From the NCBI GenBank assembly GCA_011319805.1, contig SJRY01000244.1, forward strand, positions 310,001 to 374,000: 64,000 bases of DNA, read 5' to 3'. Each line of letters opens with the position of its first letter. Positions within the stretch are counted from its first letter, which is position 1. The notes under the pieces are model-generated. The model had not been told where the DNA came from. It worked only from the letters and a program-made list of their open reading frames with translations, and ran no database searches. A program made the translations under genes and the position numbers. This DNA is from Macrocybe gigantea (lineage: Eukaryota; Basidiomycota; Agaricomycetes; Agaricales; Callistosporiaceae). Positions 30,724 through 41,047 of the stretch are shown here, one piece after another.

Positions 30724-32235
30724 TGTATGTTATGAGAGCGGCGAAGGGGACGTGCAGGAGAGAAAGACGAAAGAAGGGGGGGAAGACGGAGGAGGGGAGG
30801 AAGTGGCCGGGCGAGGAACAGTGGAATATCAAAAAGACGCTATAACAGGCCACCAATTTGGTCTATGCCAAACCTGAACAAACACGTCATCCCAGTCATT
30901 GTATGCTCGCTGCTGTCCGCTGTCGGACACTTCGACGACGTCCAGTTCAGTCTCCAGAGCATTGCCACACTGCATACAGCTATCGTGCAGACTCACCAGC
31001 ACTTCCTTGACAATCTCGATTCGACACAGACCTTCATGTGCCGTCTGGATCAATCACATCAATTGTCAAAAAATGCAACTCCTGAATTGAGGTTTGCCCA
31101 TCGAAGCCGTGAAACGCGATATCCTAGTGTCTGCAGAGTTAGGTTCTTTTTTTTCCGCGTTGCAAGGTATCAATCAGACTGGCAGCTGCCATGACTATAA
31201 TCAAATGCCATGCCTTTCACCTTAGAAAGAAGGCATAGACAATCATACTTCTGACAGGCATATCTATATCAGGCTTCATATAGCGATTGCTATGAATTTA
31301 GGAGACACTCGCAAGTCATCCATAGCCTCCTCAGAAATGGAATCGTGAAGCACCGCCCATCCATAGAATTTCAGGTCTTCTTTTTCCTACTATTCCGTCA
31401 CAGAATTCCATGGGCCACGTCATGGGATTCGAGGTACAGGGTATGCAGTTTTGAGCACTGCCCGCCCCGCTCAGATCTCGGACCGTCGTCCGTCCCTGCG
31501 CCGGTGCCCCCTCAAGACGCCACCGACTTTGAAACCTCACGCCGAGATGTGATCCATCAACACTGTGCGGCCAGGGCGGCGATGATCTAGCGGCTGATCT
31601 TTCCGAGTGGCCACTTTGTTTCATGCCAGCGGTCACGCACACCTCCTGCATCAATCCTCGGACGCAAAGGTCTTTAAGGTGTGGGGCATCGTGTACTGAA
31701 AGAAAACGTATTTCATAGAACAACTGTCTGGGTGGCTTTGTTCACCTGTACTGCAGCATGATGTTGACAGACGAGCGCATTGAATATAGACTGTCAACTA
31801 CGTACGTGTCTTACTCTCATTATTCGAAACGTGGCTAACTTTGAGAATTCTTTCTTCATCAGAATAATTGATTACTTCCACACAACCGACCAAGTTAATG
31901 CCAGACTAAATCACCGGAGACCAAGGAATGTTCGCGTCGTATGCAAATTCTAATGGTGATTTACATGCCCCGGCGATCGGTCAGAAAGAGGAATCAAGTA
32001 GAAATGCCAACGGTATCACTCCAGAGTATAATGGTCAGAACGCAAAAAGACAAAGCTCGACAACGACTAGCATCGCTAAGCATCGCGAGCATGCACAGCC
32101 TGGACGCTTCGTCCAGCGCCTTGCGCCCTTAAAATTTGGCCCGCCTCAATGCCTGGAGGTTTCCACGCGATGTCAAACTGGTCGCCTACTTCGCTCAAGC
32201 CACACAAATCCTGCGCTCTTCTTTTGCTCATCTGC
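30724..32235. other. Intergenic region with unplaced short frames
   Basis: About 1.5 kb with no recognised gene. A 75-codon minus frame at 30829-31053 (MIQTAHEGLCRIEIV...) and a 131-codon minus frame at 31331-31723 are open but resemble nothing known to me and lack a clear splice context. A plus-strand frame from 31928 overlaps the neighbouring minus-strand gene and is probably its shadow. The Ras promoter lies at the left end. Confidence 0.4.
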
Positions 32236-33669
32236 TCATCCCGACTTCAAGCGCTTGAAGCGTATGTCCTCCAGCGGGAGTGGGGACCTGTCGCGCCGAG
32301 CGTCGCGGGGCTGGTCGACCTGTTTGCCCTTGACCTTAAGTGTAAGGAACCCTGACGCCTGCACCTCTGCCGTCTTTGTGAACGCGGACTTCTGCAGGTT
32401 CTTGGGCCGGGACGCCTGCAAGCTTCTGGACTTGGATGGCGTGGATCCAGTCCGCGAAGACGACAGGGGGTCATAGGAGAGGAGAATGTGGATCTATGGG
32501 TTCGGGTTAGCATACCTCGGTTCACAGGCGTCGTTTGGTCGCCTTACCTTGGTAGAGTAATCCAGGAGCGACTGGGAGATCGCGCTCCAGCTGTCGCTAA
32601 TGCCCTCGACCTGTAGTCTTACGCCATGGGCTTTCCTCAGACCTTTTATGCGGTCGTCAACTGACTCGAGCATGACGTCGATTCGGATCCAGAATTCATA
32701 GAATTTCTTGGAGGTATCGGTAAGCGCCTTCAAAAGTTCTTGTGCATCGAGCAGTTGGTCAATCGCTTCTCTGAGCGTCATTGCGAGTTCTCTTCGCTCT
32801 AAATGGCACAGTTCAAGAGAAACATTAGCCAAGCAGGTAAAAGCAACAATACTAAGGACGCAGGGTCTCGCCTTTGGCCTGCTTTGCGGCATAGTGCTCG
32901 GTCCCTTCAGCAATGAGGGTTACAAGGGGAAGCACAATAGGCAGAAAGATCAATATCGGCGGAAAACCGAGGACAGCGATTCCGCCCACAACCGCCGATC
33001 CAGCTATGCCGCACATCTTGACGATCTTGAGAAGCTCTGAGCGCTTCTCCGCCTTCTCGATGCGCATCTTCAGCAGGTTCTCCTTTTCTTCAAGGCCGTC
33101 GATGAGGTCTGGGATGTCGTTCGAAACCTAAGGTATGAGTCATCGTGAACAAGAAACCCGACTACAAGACCAGACAGACAGCAATTACATCCGAAAGGCT
33201 GTGCTGCATTCCCTCAAAGATCAGCACAGCCCTCTCTACGTTAGCCTGTGTCCTCTTTGCTAATCTGCGCAGATCTGGGATTGCCTCGAGGATCTGCTGA
33301 GTGCTGAGGTCTTCATCGAGGAGGTTTCTCCACAGTGCTGCAAAGTCCTGCGAAAATTGGCTGCCTCGCTTGGCAGCATCCACACTGGACTCGAGCGCTG
33401 CGACAAACTTGTCTCCTTGGCGCTGGACGTTTCTTATCACTTCTTCAACCTCTGGAATGCCTGGCCTGAGAATGGCAAATAAAGCTCAGCCCGGCATCGA
33501 GTGGTTGGCAAAAAAAAGATGGGACGTACCTAGCCTTATACCAGGGCTCGATCAGAGAAAAACATTGGGCGGCCGCTCGTATGAGTATGTCGGTGTCGAC
33601 CCTAGCCCGAGCGGCAGATTCTAGCTCCTCAAGAAACAGGCCGTGTGCATGGAGATCTTCTTGTTGCAT
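32236..33669 (-). CDS. Unknown helical protein with a central hydrophobic hairpin
   Basis: I do not recognise a named family. It starts at ATG 33669 (MQQEDLHAHGLFLEELE). Five exons join in frame, giving roughly 390 residues. Residues about 1-150 are amphipathic helices (SQDFAALWRNLLDED, LRRLAKRTQANVERA). A coiled coil (DGLEEKENLLKMRIEKAEKRSELLKI) leads into about 35 hydrophobic, Gly/Pro-rich residues (GIAGSAVVGGIAVLGFPPIL, then IFLPIVLPLVTLI). More long helices follow (LLDAQELLKALTDTSKKFYE, WSAISQSLLDYSTK). The last exon, joined at about 32555/32494, is basic and Ser-rich and ends FKRLKSG. The helical bundle with an internal hydrophobic hairpin recalls alpha-helical pore-forming or membrane-remodelling proteins, but that is shape only. 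Gene structure is convincing; function is open. Confidence 0.7.
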
Positions 33670-33957
33670 GGTGCAGCAGGTTGATTAGACGAATGGGAAA
33701 GATGTTTAAGGTGAAAGGCGGGAGAGGTTCTTATACGGGGCGCACCCCGTGCTGTGGGGGGAGGCCACTGCATCCAGGCCGACTGAACAGCCACGCTAGA
33801 CTCTACTTCAGTGGAGGTCCTCCATACCAGCTAGAGAGAGCAATATGCACCTGAAGAATCATAGCACGTCTTCCCGCAGCGCTTTTTTGCCAAGACTATC
33901 AGCGCTCACCTTACATCTCGTAAGCAGTATAGCCTTTGCTGTCATTCCAAGTCAGTA
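33670..33957. other. Left flank of the transposon with an interrupted open frame
   Basis: A plus-strand frame opens at ATG 33845 with a hydrophobic start (LSALTLHLVSSIAFAVI). It runs without a stop into the transposon end at 33960, so any native product is cut there. The TA duplicated at insertion is at 33958-33959. The 5' region of the helical-protein gene also lies here. Confidence 0.35.
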
Positions 33958-33959
33958 TA

Positions 33960-33998
33960 AGGTAGATGCCCTCAGGAACCGACGCGGTTTATGTAAGC
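33960..33998 (+). repeat. Left terminal inverted repeat
   Basis: 39 bases beginning aggtagatgccctcagg and ending tttatgtaagc. It matches the reverse complement of 37132-37170 at 38 of 39 positions; the difference is G here against A in the other arm. Confidence 0.92.
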
Positions 33999-34317
33999 CA
34001 AACGAGCCTCAACCTTGCGACGACTTCTCGTCCTCCACAAGTTACTTATTTGACATTCGGAGACCATAGAAACAAAGTAAAAGACAGATGGTAAAGGTTG
34101 TTGGTCTTAAATTCCTGAAAAAGTCATCCTGTACAGTACAGTAGGCATTGCAACTTAAAATGCATATTTCACCATTTCTCGCTTCCCCAAGTCCTCCTGC
34201 AGATTTTTGAAAATCTCGTCTCAACTTTTTGCCGCTTACTAATGCATCATGTGATCATACACGTGATGTGTGAGGAGGAGGAGGAGGAGGGCGGTGGGTG
34301 CATGAAAAGGCAGTAAA

Positions 34318-37022
34318 ATGCCCCGACAAAAGGCTGCAACACAGGCAAGAATCCGGAATTTCACAAGAAACAAAAGAGCGGTCACTATTGAAGAGGTTCC
34401 TGACCACGACGATGTCTCGAGCGCTAGCCAACACAAAATGGGCTTCGACAGCTTCCAAATGGACCAGACGATTGATCCTTCCTGGATCTTCGATCCCTTC
34501 CATGGCATGGCCATGTCTGAGGTCGAACAAGAAATAGAAGATCCATCTTCAGACAGTGACTCTGACTCCAAGTCAGACACGGACACAGACACGAAGGAAT
34601 CACATTCTGAATTGGCTCTACAGTGCTTTTCGTCCATCCTGCAAAGAGCTCATGATGTCGCTGTCACCCGAGAGAGAGAAATAAAGCAGAAAAGAAAGCG
34701 AGGCACAAGTTATCTTGGCAATGCGGCACGTACTCAATGTTATTATTGATAAAAACATCGCGAGCTCGCAGACAAGGGCTATCAGTTCATTAGCAAGTGG
34801 TTTTCAAAAGAGAAGCCATGCCAAATTTCTGCACCATGTGAAGATCTGTCAATGGATGACAGTGTGAGTGTCACGGCAGCCATTGGACCCATTCAGGAAG
34901 TGCGTCCTGAAGATTCAGCCCCGAGATCCCAATGCCGAGAAGATGGGCATACGGCTCAGTTCGAAGAGGAGGAAGAGGAAACTGATTACGAAAACATTGA
35001 TGAGAAAGAAAAGAGGACCGGACATGAAGATGTTAATGAGGGCGAGGATTGGGAACAGATCACTTGTAGTGATGCAATTGAGGACCAAGACCCACCTAAT
35101 CGCAATAAAGATAAGGATGCCGCCAAGAAGAAGAGACATCACAGAGCTGTAGAGAATATGTTGGCAGACTTATCAGCAGGGAGGAAACTGGTTGACAATG
35201 GAGAGATCGAAGAAGACGGCCCTTTGTTGGCTTATCGCAATTTCGGGGCACTGTGTTGAGTAGCGGAAAGGCTATCACTGAAAGCCAAGGACCATTCACT
35301 TGATGTCTTTCTGCATGCATGGATAACAGCCATGCTCGGCACTCTGAACCTTTACCTCGATCCCGAGCTCTCATATTCCTGGAAAGAAGCTTCGTTGGTT
35401 GCATCGAAATGTCAAAGTCATGGCATTTATCATGCACGAAACATCTGGAAATGGATCCTTCAATATCTTAAAACAAGCACCTTACCATTGCATCACTACC
35501 ATGGCACCCATTCCGAGATCCTCCAGCATGAGGATATCACATCGTATATCCAGCTGCAGCTCCTCAAACACGGGAAACGGGGTTTCATCACAGCCACAGA
35601 CATTGTCAATATTGTTGCTAGCCCAGAGGTCCAGCAAAAGCTCGAAGAGGCTGGTATCAATCGCTGCAAGATTTCGGAGTGCACTGGATGCAAGTGGTTG
35701 AAGAAGTTGAGTTGGCGATACACTCGAAAACGGAACGGCATGTACATTGATGGTCACGAACGGGAGGATGTCGTCCAATATCGCACGCAATTTGTGGAAT
35801 GGTTCATGAAACTCTACGTCCTGCACATGTGCATATTTGACAATGATGGAAATTCACAGATGCCGTGGAACAATGCCAACATTGATCTCGGCGGCCATCC
35901 ATACCGACTCATTTCCATCACACATGATGAGTCGACATTTTATGCAAATGACCGTTGCAAAATGCAATGGATGCACAAGTCTCAGAAAGCCATACCAGAG
36001 AAGAAGGGCGAGGGGGCGTCAATCATGGTTTCGGACTTTTTGACATTGGAATGGGGACATTTGACGAGCAGGGATGGCCAACGGTGAGTTCATTCAGCAA
36101 AAAATGTATTTATATTTTCTGAATGATCAAAATAAAAGAAGCATACATTCTATTCAAGGCAGGGAAAGGAAGACAAGGGTATTTCAACTCCAAGGCCCTG
36201 CTGAAACAGGTTGAAGATGCTATTGACATCTTCGAGGACCGAACGAATGGCTTCATGCAAGGCCTTTTCCTCTTTGACAACGTGCCGTCGCATCAGAGAC
36301 GAGCAGACGATGCTCTATCAGCTCGCAAAATGCCCAAATACCCGAAAAAAGATTGGACACACTGCAAGAATGGCATCAAAATGCGTTCAACATTTCTTCC
36401 AAATGGTGAAATCCAAAATTTCTACTTTCCTGACGATCACCCCGACGAAAAACTGCGCGGATGCTTCAAGGGCATGGAACAGATTATTCGCAAGTGGGGA
36501 TTGTGGCCGGCTTCTGGAACCCTCAATGCGGAGTGCCCTGGTTTCAAGTGTCTGCCTGGTCGAACCGACTGTTGCTGTCATCGACTCCTTTTCACTCAAC
36601 TGGATTTCGCCAATCAAAAATCAGAGCTTGAAGAACTCATTGTAGGATGAGGTCACCTGATAGATTATTATCCTAGGTACCACTGCGAGATAAACTACAT
36701 CAAAATGTGGTGGGGTGCTGGTAAGCTTTATTATCGATCACTCCCGCCAACTGCAAATATCGCCAAGATGGAACGTAGAGTCATTGAATCCCTCGATTCA
36801 GTGCCTTTACTTCAGATTTGGAGGTGAGTATCCTTTTCGTCATGTTGTAACCTATCTTACATCTCGATTAGATATGCAAATCGTGCAGCACGATTCATTT
36901 CGGCATACCAGCAAGGTCTTACAGGTGCACAAGCAGTCTGGGCCAACAGAAAATATCATGGCCATCGTACATTGCCTCCCGAGATCGTCGCAGAGATTAA
37001 AAAAGCATCTTGTACTATATAA
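34318..37022 (+). pseudogene. DDE transposase, inactivated by in-frame stops and loss of a catalytic Glu
   Basis: Opens at ATG 34318 (MPRQKAATQARIRNF). An acidic N-terminal region is followed by a helix-turn-helix-like part and the catalytic core. The first Asp is in ITHDEST (codon at 35926). The second is in LFDNVPSHQ (36276). The third position falls in CEINYIKMWWGAGK, where the expected Glu is Lys (36702-36704). Two introns fit (about 36084-36138 and 36833-36870), and the frame ends at TAA 37020-37022. In-frame stops: TGA-TAA at 34747-34752, TGA at 35257-35259 and TGA at 36648-36650. Conserved residues continue on both sides of each stop in the same frame, so these are point mutations and not introns. 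A CCCH-containing insert between the second Asp and Glu is part of the family. No frameshift was seen. Confidence 0.85.
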
Positions 37023-37131
37023 TTCAGAGCGATATTATTTTTCTTAAGCCCCCATCCTCCTCAAAAATTTTCGTCAGAACATCCAATCTCACATTTTGCC
37101 GCTTATGTAACAATAAACCCTAACCCTACAT

Positions 37132-37170
37132 GCTTACATAAACCGTGTCGGTTCCTGAGGGCATCTACCT
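37132..37170 (-). repeat. Right terminal inverted repeat
   Basis: Inverted partner of 33960-33998, one mismatch in 39. Just inside it, at about 37117-37128, lies ccctaaccct, a short match to the fungal telomere unit, which may be chance. Confidence 0.92.
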
Positions 37171-37172
37171 TA

Positions 37173-37779
37173 TGTCGGACAGGCGGGGCAATGGGTTGCT
37201 TGCGCAGAAATACAGTCATTCACAAGGTGTGGTGGCCCTGTGTATGAGATGACAGTCCTATTATTACCCCTTTCTGAAGTAGGCTATTTGCTGACATGCT
37301 CATCATGGCATGTCGCTTCCATATCCCGTGGGTCCACGGCAGTGGTTTATTTGACAAAAAGTGAGCTGGAGAAGGCTATCCCCAATGGACACGTTAGTCT
37401 AAATCATCTGATAGATGGTGAAGAAGCATTGGCACTTGTTCTGTTGCAGTTGCATGAATTGTGGTCACGTACAACCTGTCCTCCAAACCAGGTTCTGTTA
37501 GAGGGAAAGTCATGTGATGTGGTCAGTTTTCTACATGATCCCCCACCTGAATTCAGGGCGGGTGTCTGATCACTCCGAGGCTACCACATCTATGACTATA
37601 CACCGCAGGCAGAAAGAGGTAATCTTGAATGCATCCGGATTTCACACAAGCCGTGTGTATTCTTCATGTAGAAGACGGTCCACAGTCTTCCTTGCGGTTA
37701 TGGTAGAAAGCTCTGAAAACGATAAATACCGAATAGCGTGCCAGTAGATTCTTTTATGTTCACATGTCGGTATCGGACA
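37173..37779. other. Right flank of the transposon with a possible short coding frame
   Basis: A plus-strand frame runs from ATG 37240 to 37569 (109 codons, MYEMTVLLLPLSEVGYLL...). Its composition is protein-like and it contains LVLLQLHELW, but I recognise no family and see no clear exons around it. It could be the remains of a gene split by the transposon or a small hypothetical protein. The rest shows nothing. Confidence 0.3.
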
Positions 37780-38974
37780 TTATTTTCGTCCCTTCCTTCT
37801 CCTTGCCTCAGCGCCGCTGGTCTCGCCGCCGCTGAGCTCATCACCACTACTGGCGACTTTACCGGCCTTCTTTGCTGACTTGGTTTTCTTCAGATGATGT
37901 TCGGGGATCCACTCTTCCTGGTAGCCTCCAGCGCCACTGGCTTTTACCGTGCTAACTGGAGAGCTGACGGAAGAAGCCGTAGTTCGCTTGGCCCGAGTCT
38001 TCTTCGTTTGTGGAACAAAGGTAAGATACGCAAAGTAACTCAGTCCACTAAGGATAGCCGCTACCATGAGGTAGGTTGTGATGCTATATCAGAAGCATTA
38101 GATTATCAGAGCAACATAGGTAGATCAGGCTCACAGTTTGAAGTCGAAAATTGAAACTTCAGGCTCCACAATCGTGACTACGGAGTCATAGGCCGTTACG
38201 CGGTATAGTGTCGACTTTGATACGTGAAATAGAGATCAGCAAAAGGAATGGGCGTCGAGGTTGGGAATGGACGGACATCAACGGAATGCTCGAGCCAAAC
38301 GTGGAGGCGTAAATCACCGGGCTGGAATGAGCATCAGAGAAGCATCAATGAAAGTTTTGACTAAGTGACGAAGCACTATTATACTTTGAACCTGTGGTGG
38401 TGCGAATTTGTCAGATTGAAACAGCACCTGGTTGCATGTCACAACGTACTCGCTATGGAATGCGTAGGGGAGATTCAATTTGACTCCCTCGAACAGAGGA
38501 ACACCGCCATATTTGAGCGCGGTCAACTATGCAAACGCGGTCACTACCGTCCGGAATCTAAGCGTGAGACAACCAACGTTTTTAATCAAGGCGTTCGTGT
38601 CTGGATGATGAAAAGAGCCCGAGACACCAACGAGCGTTACGTTCTGGTTCGATTTATTTTCGACAGTTAGAGTAAGCGTGTTTTTCTCCCCGTTAACAAC
38701 ATCTTACAACCGACAAGTCAGGATGACGTGGAATATAAGAGACAACTCATTGCTTACGACCAAATGGGTTTGATTCATCGAAAAATGCGGTGACTGCGAT
38801 TTCCGGTTCCTTGACCTCTTCCTCCGGAGCTGCAGGATATTGCGCGTGTCATTGAATGAACTCGGAGTCCTGTTTCACTAGAGGTCATTAGGGTGTTTGT
38901 TCCTTACCTGCGAACGCAGAGAAAACCAGCGCAGCAAGCGATAGTGAGACTGCAAGACGACCGAAGAGCAACAT
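37780..38974 (-). CDS. TRAP-alpha/IRC22-like ER membrane protein
   Basis: Type I ER membrane protein related to the translocon-associated protein alpha subunit. It starts at ATG 38974 with a signal peptide (LLFGRLAVSLSLAALVFSAFA). An intron follows, then an acidic segment (EEEVKEPEIAVTAFF). The lumenal domain is split over several exons and has NVTLVGVSGSFHHPD-type, LTALKYGGVPLFEGVKLNLP and YAFHSEYVVTCNQVLF-like segments. It ends with LHVWLEHSVDV and ADLYFTYQS. The last exon carries the membrane helix (LMVAAILSGLSYFAYLTFV) and a basic, Ser/Gly-rich cytoplasmic tail ending ARRRKGRK. Six or so introns. The family call rests on topology and the lumenal motifs. Confidence 0.7.
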
Positions 38975-39568
38975 GATAGCAAAGGAGAGGAGCCCTTGAT
39001 TAGTACAGCGTCGCGAATGGAAAGGTAGGTCTCTCAGGCGCTGAGACGTTCCTCTATGCCACGTCGCGCACGTCACGTGGATCAAGACATTATGTAACCG
39101 CACGGTCATCATTTGAACACCGGAACGCGATCAGTTCGCGTTGAACGCCTACGTTTCAAGTGCGCGAAATTGATAATGAAGGATCTACTTGCGTCGGAGC
39201 AGTATCAATCCAAAATCCGAGGCGCTTATCACGAAACAAAGAACGATGATGGCAGCTACGTATACAAGCCGACAGTAAGATCATTATGACTCAGTATCCC
39301 TTCGGGCTTTAGGTAGACTTGACGCGCATCAGTAGACCTATCCATAGGGGACAATCACGCAGTAAACAACCCGACAGCAAAATTGCCATCTGTGCGAGAA
39401 CTTGAAACAGTACTCCTGGGAATTCGGCCATGAGAACGCCAGTATGAACAAAAGAGCGGCGAAATCACCGTCGTCCAAAAATGTTAACACGGCCGAATGA
39501 AACCTCTTGATTGTGAAGAAAGCGGGCGTAAAGGAAGAGCCGACGGCGTATCGGATGGACCGTGTGTT
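38975..39568. other. Short intergenic region, possible small membrane-protein gene on minus
   Basis: On the minus strand a segment ending at a TAG at 39187-39185 reads VYVAAIIVLCFVISASDFGL then basic ILLRRK. Upstream, at about 39440-39500, another hydrophobic stretch (FAALLFILAFSWPNS) could be an earlier exon. This may be a small two-helix membrane protein between SWD2 and the TRAP-alpha-like gene. The start and joins are not resolved and no family is recognised. Confidence 0.25.
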
Positions 39569-40958
39569 TTACGGGGGACTTTTTTTCTTCAGTAACTCCC
39601 GTGCAATCTCATCGGCATCCCCCGCCGTGTCGGGCAACCAAAAGGCCTGTTGAGAGTGACAGTGAGCACAAAACATTGGACTGTATGTAATCCATAGACT
39701 CACTAATTCGGCACCCGCTGAGACCATCATGGCAAACCGGGGGTTGAACCGAACACAACGAGACGGCCCGGGATGCCCATCTAAACTGACCAAGGGCTGT
39801 ATCCGCATGGGATGAGATTTCAAATCGACCTCGCCGCTCTTTGTTGGCAGATTTTGGACGTCCCACACAAGCACTTTCCCGTCTAGGCTTCCTCCGACAA
39901 CATAACGGCTGTCAGGAGTCCAGCTAACCTCTTCTCCACTACTCCCTTTGGCAGGCTCAATCGTAGGAGCCGCGGACATTGAACGTCTTTCCAGACCGAC
40001 ATGGCCTTCGAGCTTCGCAAGGAGATGCCCTTCAAAGGCGTCCAGGATATAGTGAGAATCGCCAGAACAGCCGACCAAGAGATATCTTCCGTTTGAAGAA
40101 AACGACAGCGACGTCATGTAAATTGGTCGTGGAGGATAGCTGATCAATGCCAACGTAGGGTCTTCGAGCGTGATCACGAGGAAAGGAGCTTTATCGTAGT
40201 TAGCTTGGTCATACAGCAGTATCCGTGAATAATGGTTGACCGCTACAGCAAAGACGACGCCAGTTGAATCATAGGCAACAACTGGGCTGGACGGTACCGT
40301 CAGAAGCCCACGACATGTTGGCGTGCGCAAGTCCCATAGGCGTACGGTTTTATCCATAGCGCCAGACATGAACCCGTCATCAACGGGTGACACTTCTAGA
40401 GAAACAACCCTAGCCTTGTGACCTCTGAAGTATTGAAGATACTTATTATCGTGCAAAGAATGATAACGAATCGTGTCATCCTCTTTAGTGGAGGCATGTA
40501 TAATTGCCGTGTTCTTGTGCGTGAATCTTGGGAGATCTACCCCATATTTCTTTGAATACATGGTCTTCAGATATCTTTCTCGAAGAATCAGATCAGGTAA
40601 ATGGAATAAGGGAAACGAACAGGACTCACTTTCCGTTTTTACAACTGTACAACCTAAACGTCTCGTCTTCACTCGCCGTGAGGACCTGATCCCCTCTGTC
40701 GTCGAAAGTGATACTGGTGATATGTCTAGGGCCTGAGTTTGCAGGTCGCTGAGAATAACTTCCGGGTGGTGGAGTAGACGGCGGGTCTACGGCTCCTTTG
40801 AAGATCTTTGCGGGCTTAAGCCTTGTCTGACGATTGGCGTATCATCAAGACGGTTGTGACTCGAGACAATATTAAACATTCTTTACCATTAACGTGTTCG
40901 TAAGCGCTAGAGTGGGCTGCTGGACATTTCCGTTACTTGGGTTCTGTTGGGGTGCCAT
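39569..40958 (-). CDS. SWD2: WD40 protein Swd2 (WDR82), COMPASS and cleavage/polyadenylation subunit
   Basis: Beta-propeller subunit of the Set1/COMPASS H3K4 methyltransferase, also found with the termination machinery. It starts at ATG 40958 (MAPQQNPSNG). An intron joins to TRLKPAKIFKGAV, then ITSITFDDRGDQVLTASEDE, the typical first blade. Later blades: YHSLHDNKYLQYFRGHKARV, SGAMDKTVRLWDLR, GLLTVPSSPVVAYDSTGVVF, MTSLSFSSNGRYLLVGC, and VSWTPDSRYVVGGSLDGKVL. The last exon has AFWLPD and ends ELLKKKSPP at 39569. About 390 residues, four introns, intact. An insert with TIEPAKGSSGEE between blades is Ser-rich. Head to head with RPB5. Confidence 0.9.
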
Positions 40959-41047
40959 GGCAGATAATTTAGAACGACCGCCACGGATTGGAATGAGTGC
41001 AAGGTTAGTCGGAGTTTGAAATACACATTTCTGTCCTCGACATCATC
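40959..41047. promoter_or_regulatory. 89-bp bidirectional promoter between SWD2 and RPB5
   Basis: Only 89 bases separate the start codons of two divergently transcribed genes that both serve RNA polymerase II. Both transcripts must start within or across this region. No TATA box is visible. Shared control is inferred from spacing. Confidence 0.5.

Larger units (their letters stand above)
33960..37170 (+). mobile_element. Tc1/mariner-like (IS630-type) DNA transposon, 3.2 kb
   Basis: The element is bounded by inverted repeats of 39 bases differing at one position, and each end is flanked by TA (33958-33959 and 37171-37172), the target duplication of Tc1/mariner-type elements. It carries one transposase gene in plus orientation with DDE-type motifs of a family common in Agaricomycetes. 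Inside the ends, both subterminal regions contain a copy of ttttgccgctta (about 34222 and 37094), in direct rather than inverted orientation. The transposase is dead, so this copy can only move if supplied in trans. The near-identical repeats suggest insertion was not very old. Confidence 0.88.

Noticed and set aside
31928..32476. Plus-strand open frame of 182 codons
   Set aside because: It overlaps the well-structured last exon of the minus-strand helical protein and has no recognisable domain.
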